A stretch of DNA of 64,000 nt, from contig JAFEKR010000032.1 of assembly GCA_019022495.1 (NCBI GenBank), forward strand, positions 434,001-498,000. Reading direction: 5' to 3'. The stretch is from Epichloe hybrida (Eukaryota > Ascomycota > Sordariomycetes > Hypocreales > Clavicipitaceae). Shown here in pieces: positions 12,093 to 24,199 of this stretch. The number at the start of each line of letters is the position of its first letter. Position 1 is the stretch's first letter. Position numbers and translations under genes: made by a program. The notes under the pieces are model-generated. The model was not told where the DNA came from. It ran no database searches and worked only from the letters and a program-made list of their open reading frames with translations.

Positions 12093-14860
12093 ATGACAGC
12101 CGTCGACATGGATGCGCTCCCCAGGGACGAGCAACGGGCTGTTTGGCATGAAACCGGACGCAACTTCTGGAAAAAGTTTGATAACGATAACGATATCCAT
12201 GATGCCAAGTCCGAAGCGCACTATCAGATGCAGGCATCGAGCATCAAGGGTGAACTATACGAGCTGACAAACAAGCGGACCCAGCTCACACACAGCCAGG
12301 AACGTCTTTCCAAGGAGCTCGCCCAAGTCGAAGGGGAGCTGGCCCGGGTCGTGGAAGCATGCGACAACAAAGTCGCGGTACTGCATACCTTGGAACAAGA
12401 CTGTAGGAAGTGTGAGCGGGAGGAGCTCGAAAGACGCAGCCAGATTGCCACAACTATGGACAAGTTCTTCCGCGAGAAGCAAGGAAAGGACCCCAATGCA
12501 CCCTCAAGACGGGACCGGCAGCACTTTCATGACATTGTGAACAATGCTCCCCAACGAATGAACCCGAATCGAGAGGCCGTTCATGCAGAGGCACTTCAAC
12601 AGGCAAACGAAGTTGCCAGGTCAACACAAGCGTTGCCTTCTACCAAGGCAGAAATATCCATAAACTCGAAATCTAAACCTAGAAATGTGCTTGTTAATGT
12701 TACTAACTCCGATGGCCATGTCATTGGCCCAGTTGAAAAGATCGAACCCTGGAACCAATGGGTGGAAGCTATCCAGGACGTACCCATCAGACGACAGGTC
12801 AAAATTCGCCGCGGCCGCAAATTCACCCAGGATCACCTGGCAACCATATACGATCGTTCGGAAGCCAAGGGGGTGAAGTGGGTAGCATGTATGATCCAGG
12901 CAACTGGCCAGATTCAGCAGCAGAGATGTTCTTCCTGCGACAAGAACCAGGGTGCCTTTGATGACTGCATCATCTTGGGAGGACCTCTTTTTCAAAAATG
13001 CGGAAACTGCGAGTGGAACAGACAGGGCTGTCATATGCCTACGAAAACGAACACATCCTCTAGTATGCATTGTCCTGGGGACAGTACGAGTACTAAACGA
13101 TCGGAAATGCTTGTATTTAGACCACCACCGCCACCACCACCTCTTCCTCCTCCTCCTCCGCTTCCAGGGCAAGGGCAGGATCGCTCAATGGTCCGGTCAT
13201 ATGCGAGCCATGAACCAAGCGGTGGCCCAGATCCCGTTCGACTGCCAACACCGAATGAATACGGCTTTCTGAGCCACCGGCAGCAGCTTAATCAACAGCA
13301 GCAGTATCCAGCATCAAGCGTCTTGACACCAGCTAACGCACACAGTCGACCGCCATCCCGCGACGTACCGGCGACATCCATCCAGTCAGTCGAGAACTCG
13401 CCCCAACCTATGCCACAAGCCGAAATCACGAGGAGCAACCTGGCCCTCAGACATGACGGCACTGCCTATGTCTATCCCGAATGTGTGGAAGGTGTCCCTT
13501 TGATTAAGATCGACCAAGGCCATCCCTACTGGGATCCCCGATGGCCATCTATCCAATCCATCATCAAGCCACAACTTGATGTGTGGAGAATCAAGTACAG
13601 CGAAGCTGTTCAGAGGAAGGCCAAGGGCGAAGGAGGATCAGCCAAATTCCAGACTGGGCGCCAAGTCAACAGGGGCGTCAAGATACTCGAATTCCTCGAA
13701 CAGGGCGACATAAGTCCATACCAGCTTCTCTCCAAAAAATATACACATACTGGAAAGGGAACCATAACTGCGTACGATACCTTGTTCAGAATGTGCGAGA
13801 CATTAGGGGAGTTGGCCAGATTCAGGCTGGACATCTCGCCTGTTGAATGGCTTCGACATCGTCTTCACGAAATCATCTTGGAAGAAGGGGCCAACTTCAA
13901 CTATTCCAAGACAATGCACGACTTTTATCACGATCCCAAACTCGCAGCTCTTCGTGACAGGAATGGTTTCAAGAGCATAGGACGGCCGTCGGGATTCAAG
14001 CCTGGCCAAGGCGGCGGCGGCGGCGGCAGGGGCACAAGTGGTACCCCTACTAGTGTGAAGAAGAGAAAGAGCATGCATTCACAGACTGATACGCCTCGGG
14101 ACACGCCATCTGCCAGTCACTCGCCACTAATCCCCCAAGAAGAATACATTCCATCTCCGGTTCCGAGCAGCAGCATTACACATACTGCTGACCCAGCGCA
14201 CACCATTCCGAAGCGCCTGAAGCCGTTGTCCCCCGTCTCAGCGCCCCCAAGCGACGGGTTCTACACGGACGATATATCGGACACCGACTCCTGGAGCGGA
14301 GCTCCGCTTCAGAAGCTTGATTGGCGCGTGTATCAGGTAAAGACGAGACTGTTTACAAGCCAAACCGAAGTGACACAATACTGGCACTGGAAGGAGGATA
14401 AGCGGGTGTTTGAGCATCAGGTTTTGAAGGACACCAAGCCTATTACTTGGGGTCTCCTTCGAGCTCCCATTGATTTTGATATTCCCCTGGACGACATTGC
14501 GCAGGTTGACTGGAACATGGATGCTTTACAGGTGCACTTTGTCATGAGCCAGTTTGGCTCTTCAAGATGCGTACAGGATGGCAAGCCTAGAGGTGACGTG
14601 ATGGCAACATTCAAACGACCGACAACCATGCGACGATTCTTGAGCTACTGCCGACAACGCCGGTTGAAGTTGACGAACATCACAGCGTTAGTGGTTTCTT
14701 TTTTTTTTTTTTTTTTCTTGAGCTCCCTAGAAGTATTCATTGGCTTACCACGGCTGACTTTGCATGTTCCAGGGACGAGATTGAAAAAAGATGGGCGGCG
14801 ATGCCATCTTATAAGCTGCCAGTAACAGACGACGAGGCGAGCCCTGCGCTCAGGGAATAG
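12093..14860 (+). CDS. DUF3716-type fungal protein, probable nuclear/regulatory
   Basis: Predicted 893-residue protein of unknown function. Two exons: 12093-14686 and 14773-14860. The intron (86 bp) has donor GTTAGT, a long T-run, a CTGAC branch site and acceptor CCAG; splicing yields a C-terminus ending ASPALRE. A charged, likely coiled-coil stretch covers about residues 40-125. A Cys-rich motif, C-x2-C then C, then CGNC-x5-GCH, at about residues 279-315 matches the fungal DUF3716 domain as I recall it. A polyproline run follows at about 345-360, then Gln/Ser-rich sequence, a basic KKRK patch near 650 and a conserved-looking C-terminal region. The open frame extends upstream to 11,994 without an ATG, so the start at 12093 is the first ATG; an extra 5' exon is possible. 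Function is not known. Confidence 0.75.
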
Positions 14861-15999
14861 CTTTCCCGGCCGGAGGAGTGACACGTCGTAGATATGAATG
14901 TTGATACCCGGCGAAATACTGCCTGCTCTTTTCCATTTTGCCTTTACCGAATTTTTTGGCGTTGTTTCATGTTGGTGTGCTTCTTTTCCCGAGTCGAGAA
15001 ATACTTCTCTGCAGGGGACGACTCGTTCGTTGCACATGATGCTTCTTCTTGGGTTGTCATGATGGGGGGGTTCTCCCGTGGGCACCGCTCATATTTCATA
15101 TTCATTTCGGACTGATGCTGCATATACCCGACATGAGGGACAGCCTGCCCTCACTCGCATGATTTTCTTCCTTTTTGTTATGATGTGTGATGTGGTGGCT
15201 TGGCTATCCTACATTTCCCAGTTGAGACGTGCAACAGACCTGCACGCGCGGTCCTGATGCATGCATATTTTGAAAAAGCATGATGGGACATGTCTTTGAT
15301 AGCAGCAGCGTTTATTATATACGTCGATGCTTTTACGCAAAGATGCAGTAACTTTTTTCCCCCCTTTTTTCCCCCCTTTTTTTTCTTTTCTTTTTTTCTT
15401 TGAAATTCAACAATGACGGGCAGAGATTGTACTTTTGACTTTCACCATTAGTGTCGGTCCTCGGAATAATCAGCAACCCCCGCCCCCGCCCGCCCCCTTG
15501 TACTTGCACTTGTGGCGCCGTAGCCAACCAACACCATGTTGCACCAGTTGTCCAAGTAAAACGCAACGTGGGCGTCTTTCACCGGAACGGGCTCAAGAGT
15601 CGGTGGCCGAACGACTGTACTTTATTCCGTGTAGGCCATCCGGGCCCGACGGGTGGTGAGATGCGGAAAATCAAACGAGTGATTGTGGACGTTGGGTCGC
15701 GACTTTGCGGCACCACGAATTGGCTGGTTCAAGACAGATAGGTGACATGATGGGTTGGCTAGAGCATCTTTGTGATTGCTACGTACTGGGCCCGTGTTGC
15801 ACCCGTTTACATCTGTTCTGGCTGACAAACGGTTCGCCCGCCTACGCTTTATCGTGATTCAGACACGTTTCCAATAGGAGGATTCAGTACACGCTGGATA
15901 AGCTAATGTTGTTGCTGAGAAACCATGATGCTTGGCAAAAGATTTCCAAAAGAAATTTTTTCCAAGAAAAAAAAAAAAAGAAAAAGGCAGTTGTGGTGC
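14861..15999. other. Convergent intergenic region between the DUF3716 gene and dpb11
   Basis: Lies between the 3' ends of two convergent genes. It contains C/T homopolymer mixtures at about 15354-15400, which may be terminators for either gene, and an A-run near 15966. No gene is supported. Confidence 0.5.
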
Positions 16000-18632
16000 T
16001 CATTGCTTTCGCAGAGATCTACGGCCGACAATTTTCGGGGGTGACTTTTGCATCTGGACATGATTAGTGCCCACTCCCATCATTCTGTTCATGATTTCTT
16101 CCTTCATTTGCATGGCATCGGGATCTGCATATTCGAGTTGCGTGGCGGGAGGTTGTGTCTCCCTGTCCATGTCGTCCTCGTCCGCCCCTGCCGCCACTGC
16201 GGCGCGTAGGCTATCTGTCATTTGGCGAGGGCCCGAGCCGCCGCTTCCGTCCCCGTTATGACTTGCTGCACTGCTGCCGTTGGAGACGTTGCTGACGGCA
16301 CGGCCCAGCAGCTGCCGACGACGCGGCCGCACTGGTGCCGTGTGCGTATGGGACTTGCTGTCACTTGATGCCGACTCCGTCGCAACTTGGATGAGGTCAG
16401 AGAGCTTGGACGACAAGACCTGGCGTTCTGTTGCTTTGCTCTGCTGCTGCCTTCTTTCAACCTCGTCTCGTTCTTCATCCTCATCACCATCGTTTTGGCG
16501 GCTGGCGAGACAACTTGTTGGCCCTGTTGAGACGTCGGGTGGCGGTGCCGACGGGCCTCGAGATAGTGAGACGGGATTCTTCTCCATGGTCTCACCCCGG
16601 GAGGGCTCCGACTTTGTACGACTGGGCGGAAAGGTATGCTTCGGTGGCGATGGTGACTTGTTTAGTTGCGCTCCAGACACTTCAGCGAGCGGAGTATCCC
16701 TCCGCTTACTAGTGGCACCGGCAGGTTGACTCTTTGCCGTGATGAAATCGGCTGAAGTTGTCAGCTCCTTTCGAGCAACTTTCAGTCTTGCCCTGTGGGC
16801 CACGTCTTGATTGGAGCGAGAGGTCTCTTCCGAGGAGGAATCCTCATCAAAACCACTTGCGTCAAATCCTCCCATCATCTTTGGTCGCGAAGAACTGGGC
16901 CGTGATTTTGTGCTCCGGCTAGGTTGCCCCCCCGTCTTGGTTTCTGGACGCGTGTGTGGCTCATATCGGTTTCTGAGTTCAGGGAAGACGAACTTGTCCG
17001 TCGGCACCTTGAACCCGGTCGATATGCACTCCCATAACCAATCGGCTGTTACGACGGGCACGCCCCATTCGAGAGCGTACTTTAACTTTTCTTTTCGCAT
17101 CGCGCCGAGAGATCTGCAGACCAAGACGCTCGTTTTCTGTCTAAACTCTTCTTCATACTTGGCCCCCAGCTGGGACGCACTGCGAGCAATTTGATTAAGT
17201 TCCAGGCCCGAAAATGCCGCGCTGCAGATGACCAGATCGGAGAAGCCTGGAATGGGAAAAACGGGAAACGGTCTGCCCAAGACATGCTCGCTCGGATGGA
17301 AAAATTGCTTGTTGTGCAGGCACTTTTCAATGTAGAATTCGGTGACAATGTCCACATCATCACTTGGCAGCTTGGGGTGTGAGCTGGCTGCTGAAATCTG
17401 GGGCACTACCAAGAACCGGTGTGGAAGTTCAGTTGAAGTCATGGTTGCCGCAGCGGCCACTTCACGCAGAGACGAGGCCACAGAGCCACCCAAGGTGGTG
17501 ATGGTATCTTCGAGCACCGTGTGCCGTTTGTCATTGAAGCCGTTGATTACAAAAATACACCTGGCAAAGACACCTTCGTTTTGGGTAGTTCCAAGCTGGG
17601 GAAGGTGGTGTGCCTGTCGGATGGTAGGCTCGGGGGTTGCTTGATCTGGTGGTGCTTCGACGCTGGTGGGCTTGTTGGCAAAGGAATTATCCCTTGAGCT
17701 AGACCGACCCAGGATGTCTCCCCAGAGATTGTTTCGTTGTGAGCTGAGTTTCATACTCGCAGTCTTGCGCAATTTTCGAACCCCCTTCTCTTCTGTGGCA
17801 TTTGAAGCGGACGACCTGGACCGTTTACCCAGTGCATTGGGGTCCCTCTTAACCCAAGCCCCGACACCTTGTTCCTCGGCAGGCAGCAACGGATCAAACT
17901 TGGTCTCTTCCAAGATCATGCCGCGTGCTATGCTTTGGTCTAGCCAGTCTAGTGTCACGGTGTAGACATTCCAGGATTTGGCAGCAGTGAACTTTTTGCC
18001 CTCTGGCTTACTGACGATGAGATGGGTGCATCTTCTGGTCAAATCGCCCGTATAGCGCCCGCCGTTTGCCACGATCCGCGAGGCAATGTCGTCTCGTTGC
18101 TCACCGAAGCCCGTCAAGCATATCAACAGTGACTGACGGCCGTCAGGCTGCCCTTGTTGTGGCGATGTAGCCTCGATGCCACACTTCTCAAGCGCCTTTA
18201 GTTGATGTTTCTTCTCGAGTGCCGCGAAATCGATCTCCTCGTCGTTTTTCCAGAGATCCGCCACCGCTTCAATCCACGCTGCGCCCATGGCTTTGATGTC
18301 AGGTCGCTCGCGGGCAACATGACGGTATTTGGGAGTGTCATAGTCGCCGACAATAAGATGTGTTACGTCTGGCGTGAGATCGTATTTATGAACGCCCCCA
18401 AGCTCTTCGACCTTGGCAGCGATGTCGGTCTAATTGAAAGTAATCGGGATCCCCGTTAGCAAAAACACGCCTGTTCATGAGGGCTATATTCAATGGAAGG
18501 ACGGGTCACGTAGGGGATGGGACAAACCCTCTGATCAGGTGGAATGCTGGTGCAACAAGCGGTAATGTCGCGAAAAGGCTGCGCTGGATCTATCGAGTGC
18601 CTTTCGTCATCGACAGGTTGCAGCGATGCCAT
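16000..18632 (-). CDS. dpb11: Dpb11/Rad4/Cut5 (TopBP1 homologue), four BRCT domains
   Basis: Predicted 844-residue scaffold protein that binds phosphorylated partners in replication initiation and in DNA-damage checkpoint signalling. Two exons on the minus strand: 18632-18528 and 18429-16000. The 98-bp intron has donor GTTTGT, branch site GCTAAC and acceptor TTAG, and joins TSIPPDQR to TDIAAKVEELGG, a typical first-BRCT sequence. BRCT repeats fall at about residues 14-100, 134-215, 322-412 and 432-515, with the Gly-Gly and Trp positions visible (for example ADWLWECI). The tail, about 520-844, is Ser/Thr/Arg-rich and low in complexity, consistent with a checkpoint-kinase activating tail, though no specific motif was proven. 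It shares a 697-bp divergent promoter with dcn1. ATG at 18632 gives the expected short leader before BRCT1. Confidence 0.92.
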
Positions 18633-18811
18633 ATTCTTTTCGCAACAGCATGGGCGCGGGCGGTGCGAGCCAAGCGAAAACAATAGACGCGACGATTTCC
18701 CTGCGAGAGCGATGCAAGCGGGATGCAAGCGTGGTATACGGATTATTACTTGTCATATATCGTGGACATGACAATTGGCAAACCCATTAATAAAGTGAAT
18801 GAGAGAGTGGG

Positions 18812-18817
18812 ACGCGT
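18812..18817. promoter_or_regulatory. ACGCGT box (MCB-like) upstream of dpb11
   Basis: Palindromic ACGCGT 180 bp upstream of the dpb11 ATG. In yeasts this MluI cell-cycle box is bound by MBF (Mbp1-Swi6) and drives G1/S expression of replication genes. The same hexamer also occurs elsewhere in the window (for example near 5685 and 8285), so chance occurrence is possible. Confidence 0.35.
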
Positions 18818-18901
18818 CGAGCTGGGGCCGACCGCGTTTCCAACTCGAGTGGTGGCCTCAGGCGATGCAGTGCTCTCAATCAGTGGCCGCACCTTCAGTG
18901 A

Positions 18902-18937
18902 GCACCCACTGCACCCACTGCACCCACTGCACCCACT
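18902..18937. repeat. Nonanucleotide tandem repeat (GCACCCACT)4
   Basis: Four exact 9-bp copies in the dpb11/dcn1 intergenic region, directly followed by GCC. Confidence 0.9.
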
Positions 18938-19329
18938 GCCAACTCAGCAGCAAGTCGTTGGTGCTCATTGGTCAACCAACTCGACACTTGGGCCGTGTTC
19001 CACCCACCCGCAAGAGACAACCTCAAGTTACTACCCCACCAATCCTGTCCATCTTCCGATTACCATTTCGCGACTTTGGACGGCTTGCTGCTACTCGCTC
19101 TGTCAGAGTGGTGTCTGCCGAGCGTTGGGCAACACCTCACCGAGTATTCCGGCCTCTGTCTAGCTTTACAGCGACCGTCACATTCGCGCTGCTGGGCTCT
19201 GTCCTGTATCAGCTACGCCGAACGTTTAAACCCAAGGCCGCTCACGGCCCAGCCCACGACCTTGTCAACGAGTCCCTCAAACAGGCCGAAACAGGCTGTG
19301 CCAGACGTCTGGCCGACACTCCAGCAGAA

Positions 19330-21278
19330 ATGCCACCTCCATCATCAGGTCAGCAAAAGATCCTGGTTGCCCAGTTCGTGGCCCTCACCGGCGCATCTGA
19401 GCGACAGGCGACCAAGGTATGTTGTGATGAATTAACATCACGGGCTCTCAACGACAAGCTCAATCAACCATCTTGCCTCATTGCCCCTCTGCCGGCCCGA
19501 CTGTCATGTACATTTGGACGTCGCATGACTGGGGTTGCTGCAACTATCTCCCGTCGGTTTATCGTCGAATCCGGCTAGGCAAACTCTACCCCCGTAACCT
19601 AATTCAAACCTGAAGCTAATCTGCGTGGGGTGCAGTATTTAAAATCGACTGGCTACAAAATCAACGAGGCTGTTGATGCGTAAGTCTTGGCCATTTCCTC
19701 GACCCTCTCAGAAATTTTGCACCTCGACCGGGCTTCCCCGCTCCTTCGAAATTACAATAGCATAACATGAATCACACTTCCCCGTCTCCTCGCCATGGTC
19801 TCCCGTCTCGTCTCCTTGGGCCAGTCCGTCCTCTGTGGGCTCTAACTATCTTTGATTTGTCTCTGTTCGTAGGGACATCTTTGAGCATGTACTCCGTGTC
19901 TTCCATACTGAAGCTGTGTGGGTGATCAGTGGGGTCCCACTAATTGACGTAGCTCGTCCCTTCCGACACACGACATATTTAGTAGGGCCGAGTGACGCCG
20001 ATGGTTTTGAAACAAATGTCAAGAACATCGCCTCCATCTTCGTCTGCCCTCCTTCTCTGTACCGAATACTTCTTTTGTGGTCACCTTGCCCCTCTGGACG
20101 CATCACAAGCCTGAGATCCGCGAATGGCTGCAGCCAAATACACTCTTCACTTCACTTGAGAACTTGCTGCGAAATCACCCGTGGTCCCTTCCCTCTCTAA
20201 GGTCTGGGCACTTTAAGCCACCTTGCTTGAAACTTCGGATCGGATTGTCCTCACGGTTGGGTCAGGAAGATGGGTTGGAAGAATCAAGTCAAGCGTCATT
20301 TGCCTTCTTCTGAGAAGCTCCCTTTCTGTTCTTCGCCGAAATCACGGTACAAGCCTCTCTTCACATTCGCGGCCAAGTGGCTCATGGACACAGGTTTTCA
20401 CATGACGGGTCGACGGGGTACTAACTTTACGCCTTGTTGCTAGGTTCTACACCTCAAACGATGCCAACGGCCCGTCGCCGATCGACTCTCAATTGGAGGC
20501 TTTGTTCGATTTACTAAGGGGTACAGAAATCATGTGTGATCCTTTCGCAATCGGTTTACTGACACGGCGCAGATAATGGCAGCGATGGCAAGGATAAGAT
20601 GGAACTCGAGTCCACGATGAGTTACCTTGACAGCAAACTCAAGGTCAATTTAGAAAACGCCGAACTTTTCATCGCATTAGAAATAGTACAAGCTCCCAAC
20701 GTTGGGGAGATTAGTCGCCGTGGTTTTGTTGAGGGATGGAAGGCCACAGAGTGAGACTTTCTGAACCGATATGCATTCACGTCATGTTTTCTTCATGCCG
20801 TTGTCACTCGTGGCACTAACTGACACTGGGACGTAGAGCCGGGACCACGAACCAAGAACATGCCGCTTACATAAAGAGTCTTTCATCATCGCTATCCACG
20901 GACCCGGCCCTCTTCAAGAAGGTGTACCGCTACACATTTGTAGCGGGTCGAGAAGCTGATCAAAAAGCACTCAGTTTGGAAAACGCCATGGTATACTGGG
21001 GCATGCTTTTCTCGCCGCCTGGCATGATTTGGAAGAGCAAGAATCACGATTGGTTGGAACTCTGGAAGACGTATCTAAACGAGAAATGGACCCGGTCTGT
21101 CAACAAGGACATGTGGAACATGGTGTTGGAATTTGCCGTTCAATCCATGGCAGACGAAAGCCTCTCGTTTTGGAATGAAGATGGTGCCTGGCCCAGCGTC
21201 ATCGATGATTTCGTCGACTGGTGTCGAACCAAAGGTATTGGCAAGTCTGAGTCGATGGATGTGGACCATGAGGACTGA
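19330..21278 (+). CDS. dcn1: Dcn1, cullin neddylation (DCUN1 domain) protein
   Basis: Predicted 275-residue co-E3 for attaching NEDD8/Rub1 to cullins, which activates cullin-RING ubiquitin ligases. Five exons: 19330-19416, 19636-19679, 20444-20520, 20573-20750 and 20837-21278; the lengths sum to an exact multiple of three. The N-terminal UBA-like domain (about residues 8-45) is spread over exons 1-3, with KILVAQFVALTGASERQATK joined to YLKSTGYKINEAVDA. The PONY/DCUN1 domain spans about 60-255, including AMVYWGMLFSPP and the Trp/Asp-rich end (AWPSVIDDFVDWC). Intron 2 is 764 bp, long for this locus, and ends after a TACTAAC branch site at about 20419. The short acidic C-terminus ends DVDHED. 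Phase agreement at all junctions supports the model; no transcript is available to confirm intron 2. Confidence 0.9.
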
Positions 21279-21993
21279 GGAAATCAAGAATACCGGCGGA
21301 ACTGCACAGCGCATCTTGAACGGTCTTGTGGTTCTGCCGTCATAGCAGCGATGAATCGTCTTGGCCCACAGTGAATGGGGTGGCGAATGACTCTGCGATT
21401 CTTTATTCTTTTGGCAAAGAATCTCGATCTTTGAACGCTGCGACTAGAACAACAACGTTTCGGGTTGATGCAATCGTAATTGCGCAGCCGGAACATCTTT
21501 TTTATGATAGATACTTACGAACACCATCATGACCAAAGAAGTCAAGTCATGTTATATCCGAAGCTTGCCAAATTTCAATATCCTGAAAGCTCGGTCCACG
21601 TGAACCTTTTTTTTTTCGTGTGTGGTCCGTACAGTAGTTGGTTGCTTACTCAAGATGTTTGCATTGCAATATGCTTCTGTCGCGAAAGATGATAAATCTA
21701 GCCAAATCTACAAGATGATGCTTGAGTTCCTTGAACTCGCAGCACCCTTTCCTGGTGGTGTGATACGCGAACAGCGCAGCCCTTCTTCTTTCACCGATGC
21801 TTCCCTATCATACAAGGTGAGTGCCATCCAACATGGACACAGACCCGAATTTCGTTTGACCACACGTGTCCACGTCCACGTTCTCACACGATTACTTGCT
21901 CAGCAAGAAAACCATGTGGTATTCTGTAAAAGTTATTTCTCAAGCACAACCGCGCGCACACTCGCTCGTTCTGCTCCCCCAGACGAGCGAGCT
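21279..21993. other. Convergent intergenic region between dcn1 and mrp17
   Basis: Between two 3' ends. Open frames near 21,622-21,800 show no domain and are probably chance. T-run near 21608-21616. No gene supported. Confidence 0.5.
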
Positions 21994-22524
21994 TCACGCC
22001 TCACTCCCCTGCGTCCTCCACTTGGGCGGGCCAAATCTCGACAAAGTATTCAGCTTCCCATCGCCCAGCTTGACATGCGCGGACCTAATCATGCGGGGTT
22101 CCAGGCGCAGCGTCGTCCGCAGATCCTGATGGACCTTGGTCGAAGAATCGTAGCGCATGACGAAGTAATGGCCGTGCGTGTGCTTCATCTGGTGCACGGA
22201 GATGGGCTTCGGTAGCGAGAAGACGCCCCAGTTTGAGAGGCCGCGGACGACGCCGCCGTTGCGGAGGACGAGTGATCCAACGGTTTGGGCGATTCTGCGC
22301 GCTCGTTAGCTTTCTTTCTTCATTCACTCCCTTGCTCCTTCTTCCCCCAGGCGTGATGATGCGGTTGGATATGGAAATTGGCGTGGTCGGAACGTACTCC
22401 TTTACTTCGACGAGGTTGCCTGGTCGGACCTGGGGGGTGCGTGTACGTTAGTATGATGTTGCTATGGGGGAGGGCGGCATCCCCCCAGCGGTGCGCTTAC
22501 TATTGCGATGAGTTCGTAGAGCAT
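21994..22524 (-). CDS. mrp17: Mitochondrial small-subunit ribosomal protein bS6m (Mrp17)
   Basis: Predicted 118-residue protein of the bacterial S6 family, acting in the mitochondrial 30S-type subunit. Three exons on the minus strand: 22524-22501, 22429-22398 and 22294-21994, total 357 bases in phase. The first exon encodes only MLYELIAI; the second VRPGNLVEVKE; the third begins IAQTVGSLVLRNGGVVRG. Donors are GTAAGC and GTACGT, and a GCTAAC branch site precedes the last exon. The S6 pattern is clear: N-terminal beta strand, GGVVRGLSNWGVFSLPKP, then HYFVMRYDSS and the DPRM-like EPRMIR. The two tiny exons make this gene easy to miss. Unspliced open frames alone would show only the last exon. 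Confidence 0.92.
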
Positions 22525-23050
22525 GTTGGCGGCACGTTGTGCTTTCGGATTGTTCCGGCCTGGTGGATGGTGAAGTTCTGAGCTTTGCTCATCACGTTCG
22601 AATTTCGGGAATCGGCATGGGGGCCGATGATTTGCCGGGTGGAGGCATTGTCGCGCTGCTGATGAACGCGAGAGCTATCATGGGTTGCAACATGGCAGAC
22701 AGTTGTAGTCACAGGTGATTGAGCTTCTTGTTCCTATACTGGATCACCGTCACGTCGTCGTCGGGGGGTTCATCTCTGCGGTGACTGAATGGTTTTCAAT
22801 GTCTCCGGGTGGGTGTAGCTGGCGATGACTAGTCGTGCGATTAATTCCACGGGAAACGATTGATGGAGTAATTATGTGATCAAATGAATCAATAGAATTC
22901 TGCTAGGATGTATTGGTTGATCATTGGTAGTTTTTTGATAAGTCTTTTTTTTTTATCTCAATTGGCTATTGCCAACGCATCGGAGCATTACCGATGTTCT
23001 ATATGTTGCAGAAATACACCATGGTAACAATAATATACTGTACATTCTCA
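22525..23050. other. Intergenic region between mrp17 and the NDUFAF6-like gene
   Basis: Holds the mrp17 promoter and the 3' end of the NDUFAF6-like gene, both genes being on the minus strand. AT-rich from about 22,840 onward. Nothing further seen. Confidence 0.45.
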
Positions 23051-24199
23051 TCATAATCCTTCTTTCGATAGCGCCTGCCATATCCTCCATGGCAGCTTCC
23101 ACCCCCCTGTCTTTACGGCGAATGGGTCAAAATTGGCCTTTTCCAGATTCTCCAAATAATTTCCGGCGGGAATGGCTTCTAGAAGCACGCCAAAGCTTTG
23201 CCTGACCTCTCTCGCTGTGTCGCTGTCTTCCAAGTACACATGCTCAGCCTCTCCTTCGTGTTCGAACTCGTGTCCTGGGTCCTCGCCGGCTTTTAAGCGC
23301 TTCAGCATCTCCCTGACGGTGATGAGGTGGTCGTTGGCACGAGTGGCCACCTTGAAAACAGCATTTTGCAGACCTGGTGTGCTGGGACCTTGCCTGAACA
23401 CCTCCTCCTCCTTGACGCCCTCTTCTGCCATGATGTCGAGTGAAAGTAAAAGGGATGGTTCTCGAATCGGCGGTGCATCGAACCCAGTGGGCGTTTTGAT
23501 GGGCTGGCCTGGCGCGGCCAGGATGGGAATTCCTCTCAGCACAGCGATGATACCACAAGCCTTGCCAATGTGGCTGGCTAAATGGTCGATATGCATAGAT
23601 CGAAGGGGCATGGACGCCAGCGTCGCATACATCATGGTCGAATAGGTATTCTCGGCGTAGTCCTCTAGTGCCATTAAACTCGGGTACGGCCTGCTGGCCA
23701 TGTGCTTTTCCCGCGTTCTCACAAGTCGTGACACCCAGAACTGAATCGACTTTTTGGTGGAGGTTCCGGCTCGTGCCTCCAGACTCTGCAGGGCGTGATG
23801 GAGTAAGAGGCATATGGGTTCTCGAGGGGGCACCCCAGCAAAGGTCTTGTCCAGAGACTCTTGCCAGAACTTGATTCGCAAAGCGCCGATTGTCGGGTTG
23901 GATACGATCTCGGGAAGTCGAACGAGTTCCAGATTCAGAGCCCGGAGAGCCGCATAAGTGTCTTGGACGGGAGGGGGAACGAAGCGCCGAATCAAATGGG
24001 CATCATAGTCGCTCGTCCTGTGAAGACAATTAGTTGAAGGCTATCAGTTGAATACAAGACGGCAGTGGCCATACTGAAGCTGCTTCAAGCAGTATCGCCT
24101 TGCTGATTCTACGTCGGCGTCCGTCACATATCGTCGACAGCTTGCCGGAGAATTGGCAAGCTTCCTCAGGCCGTGGCCCAGTACCTGGGGACGGCGCAT
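23051..24199 (-). CDS. NDUFAF6-like complex I assembly factor (squalene/phytoene synthase fold)
   Basis: Predicted 363-residue mitochondrial protein of the squalene/phytoene synthase superfamily branch that includes NDUFAF6, an assembly factor for respiratory complex I. Two exons on the minus strand: 24199-24075 and 24017-23051; the 57-bp intron has donor GTATGG, a CTAAT-type branch and acceptor ACAG. The N-terminus (MRRPQVLGHGLRKLANSPAS) is Arg-rich and lacks acid residues, as in a mitochondrial presequence. The fold region spans about residues 45-350: RRYCLKQLQ, then SDYDAHLIRRFVPP, RIKFWQES, LEDYAENTYSTMMY and HIGKACGIIAVLRGIP. The last motif is the family's conserved helix. The protein lacks full DxxxD substrate-binding pairs, as expected for a non-enzymatic member. 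ATG at 24199 is the first true ATG of the exon 1 frame. Confidence 0.88.

Larger units (their letters stand above)
18633..19329. promoter_or_regulatory. Divergent promoter region of dpb11 and dcn1
   Basis: 697 bp between two start codons pointing away from each other. It has an ACGCGT box at 18812-18817, a nonanucleotide repeat at 18902-18937 and CCAATC-type sequence near 19040. Open frames crossing it have no recognisable similarity. The promoter role is inferred from gene orientation. Confidence 0.6.
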
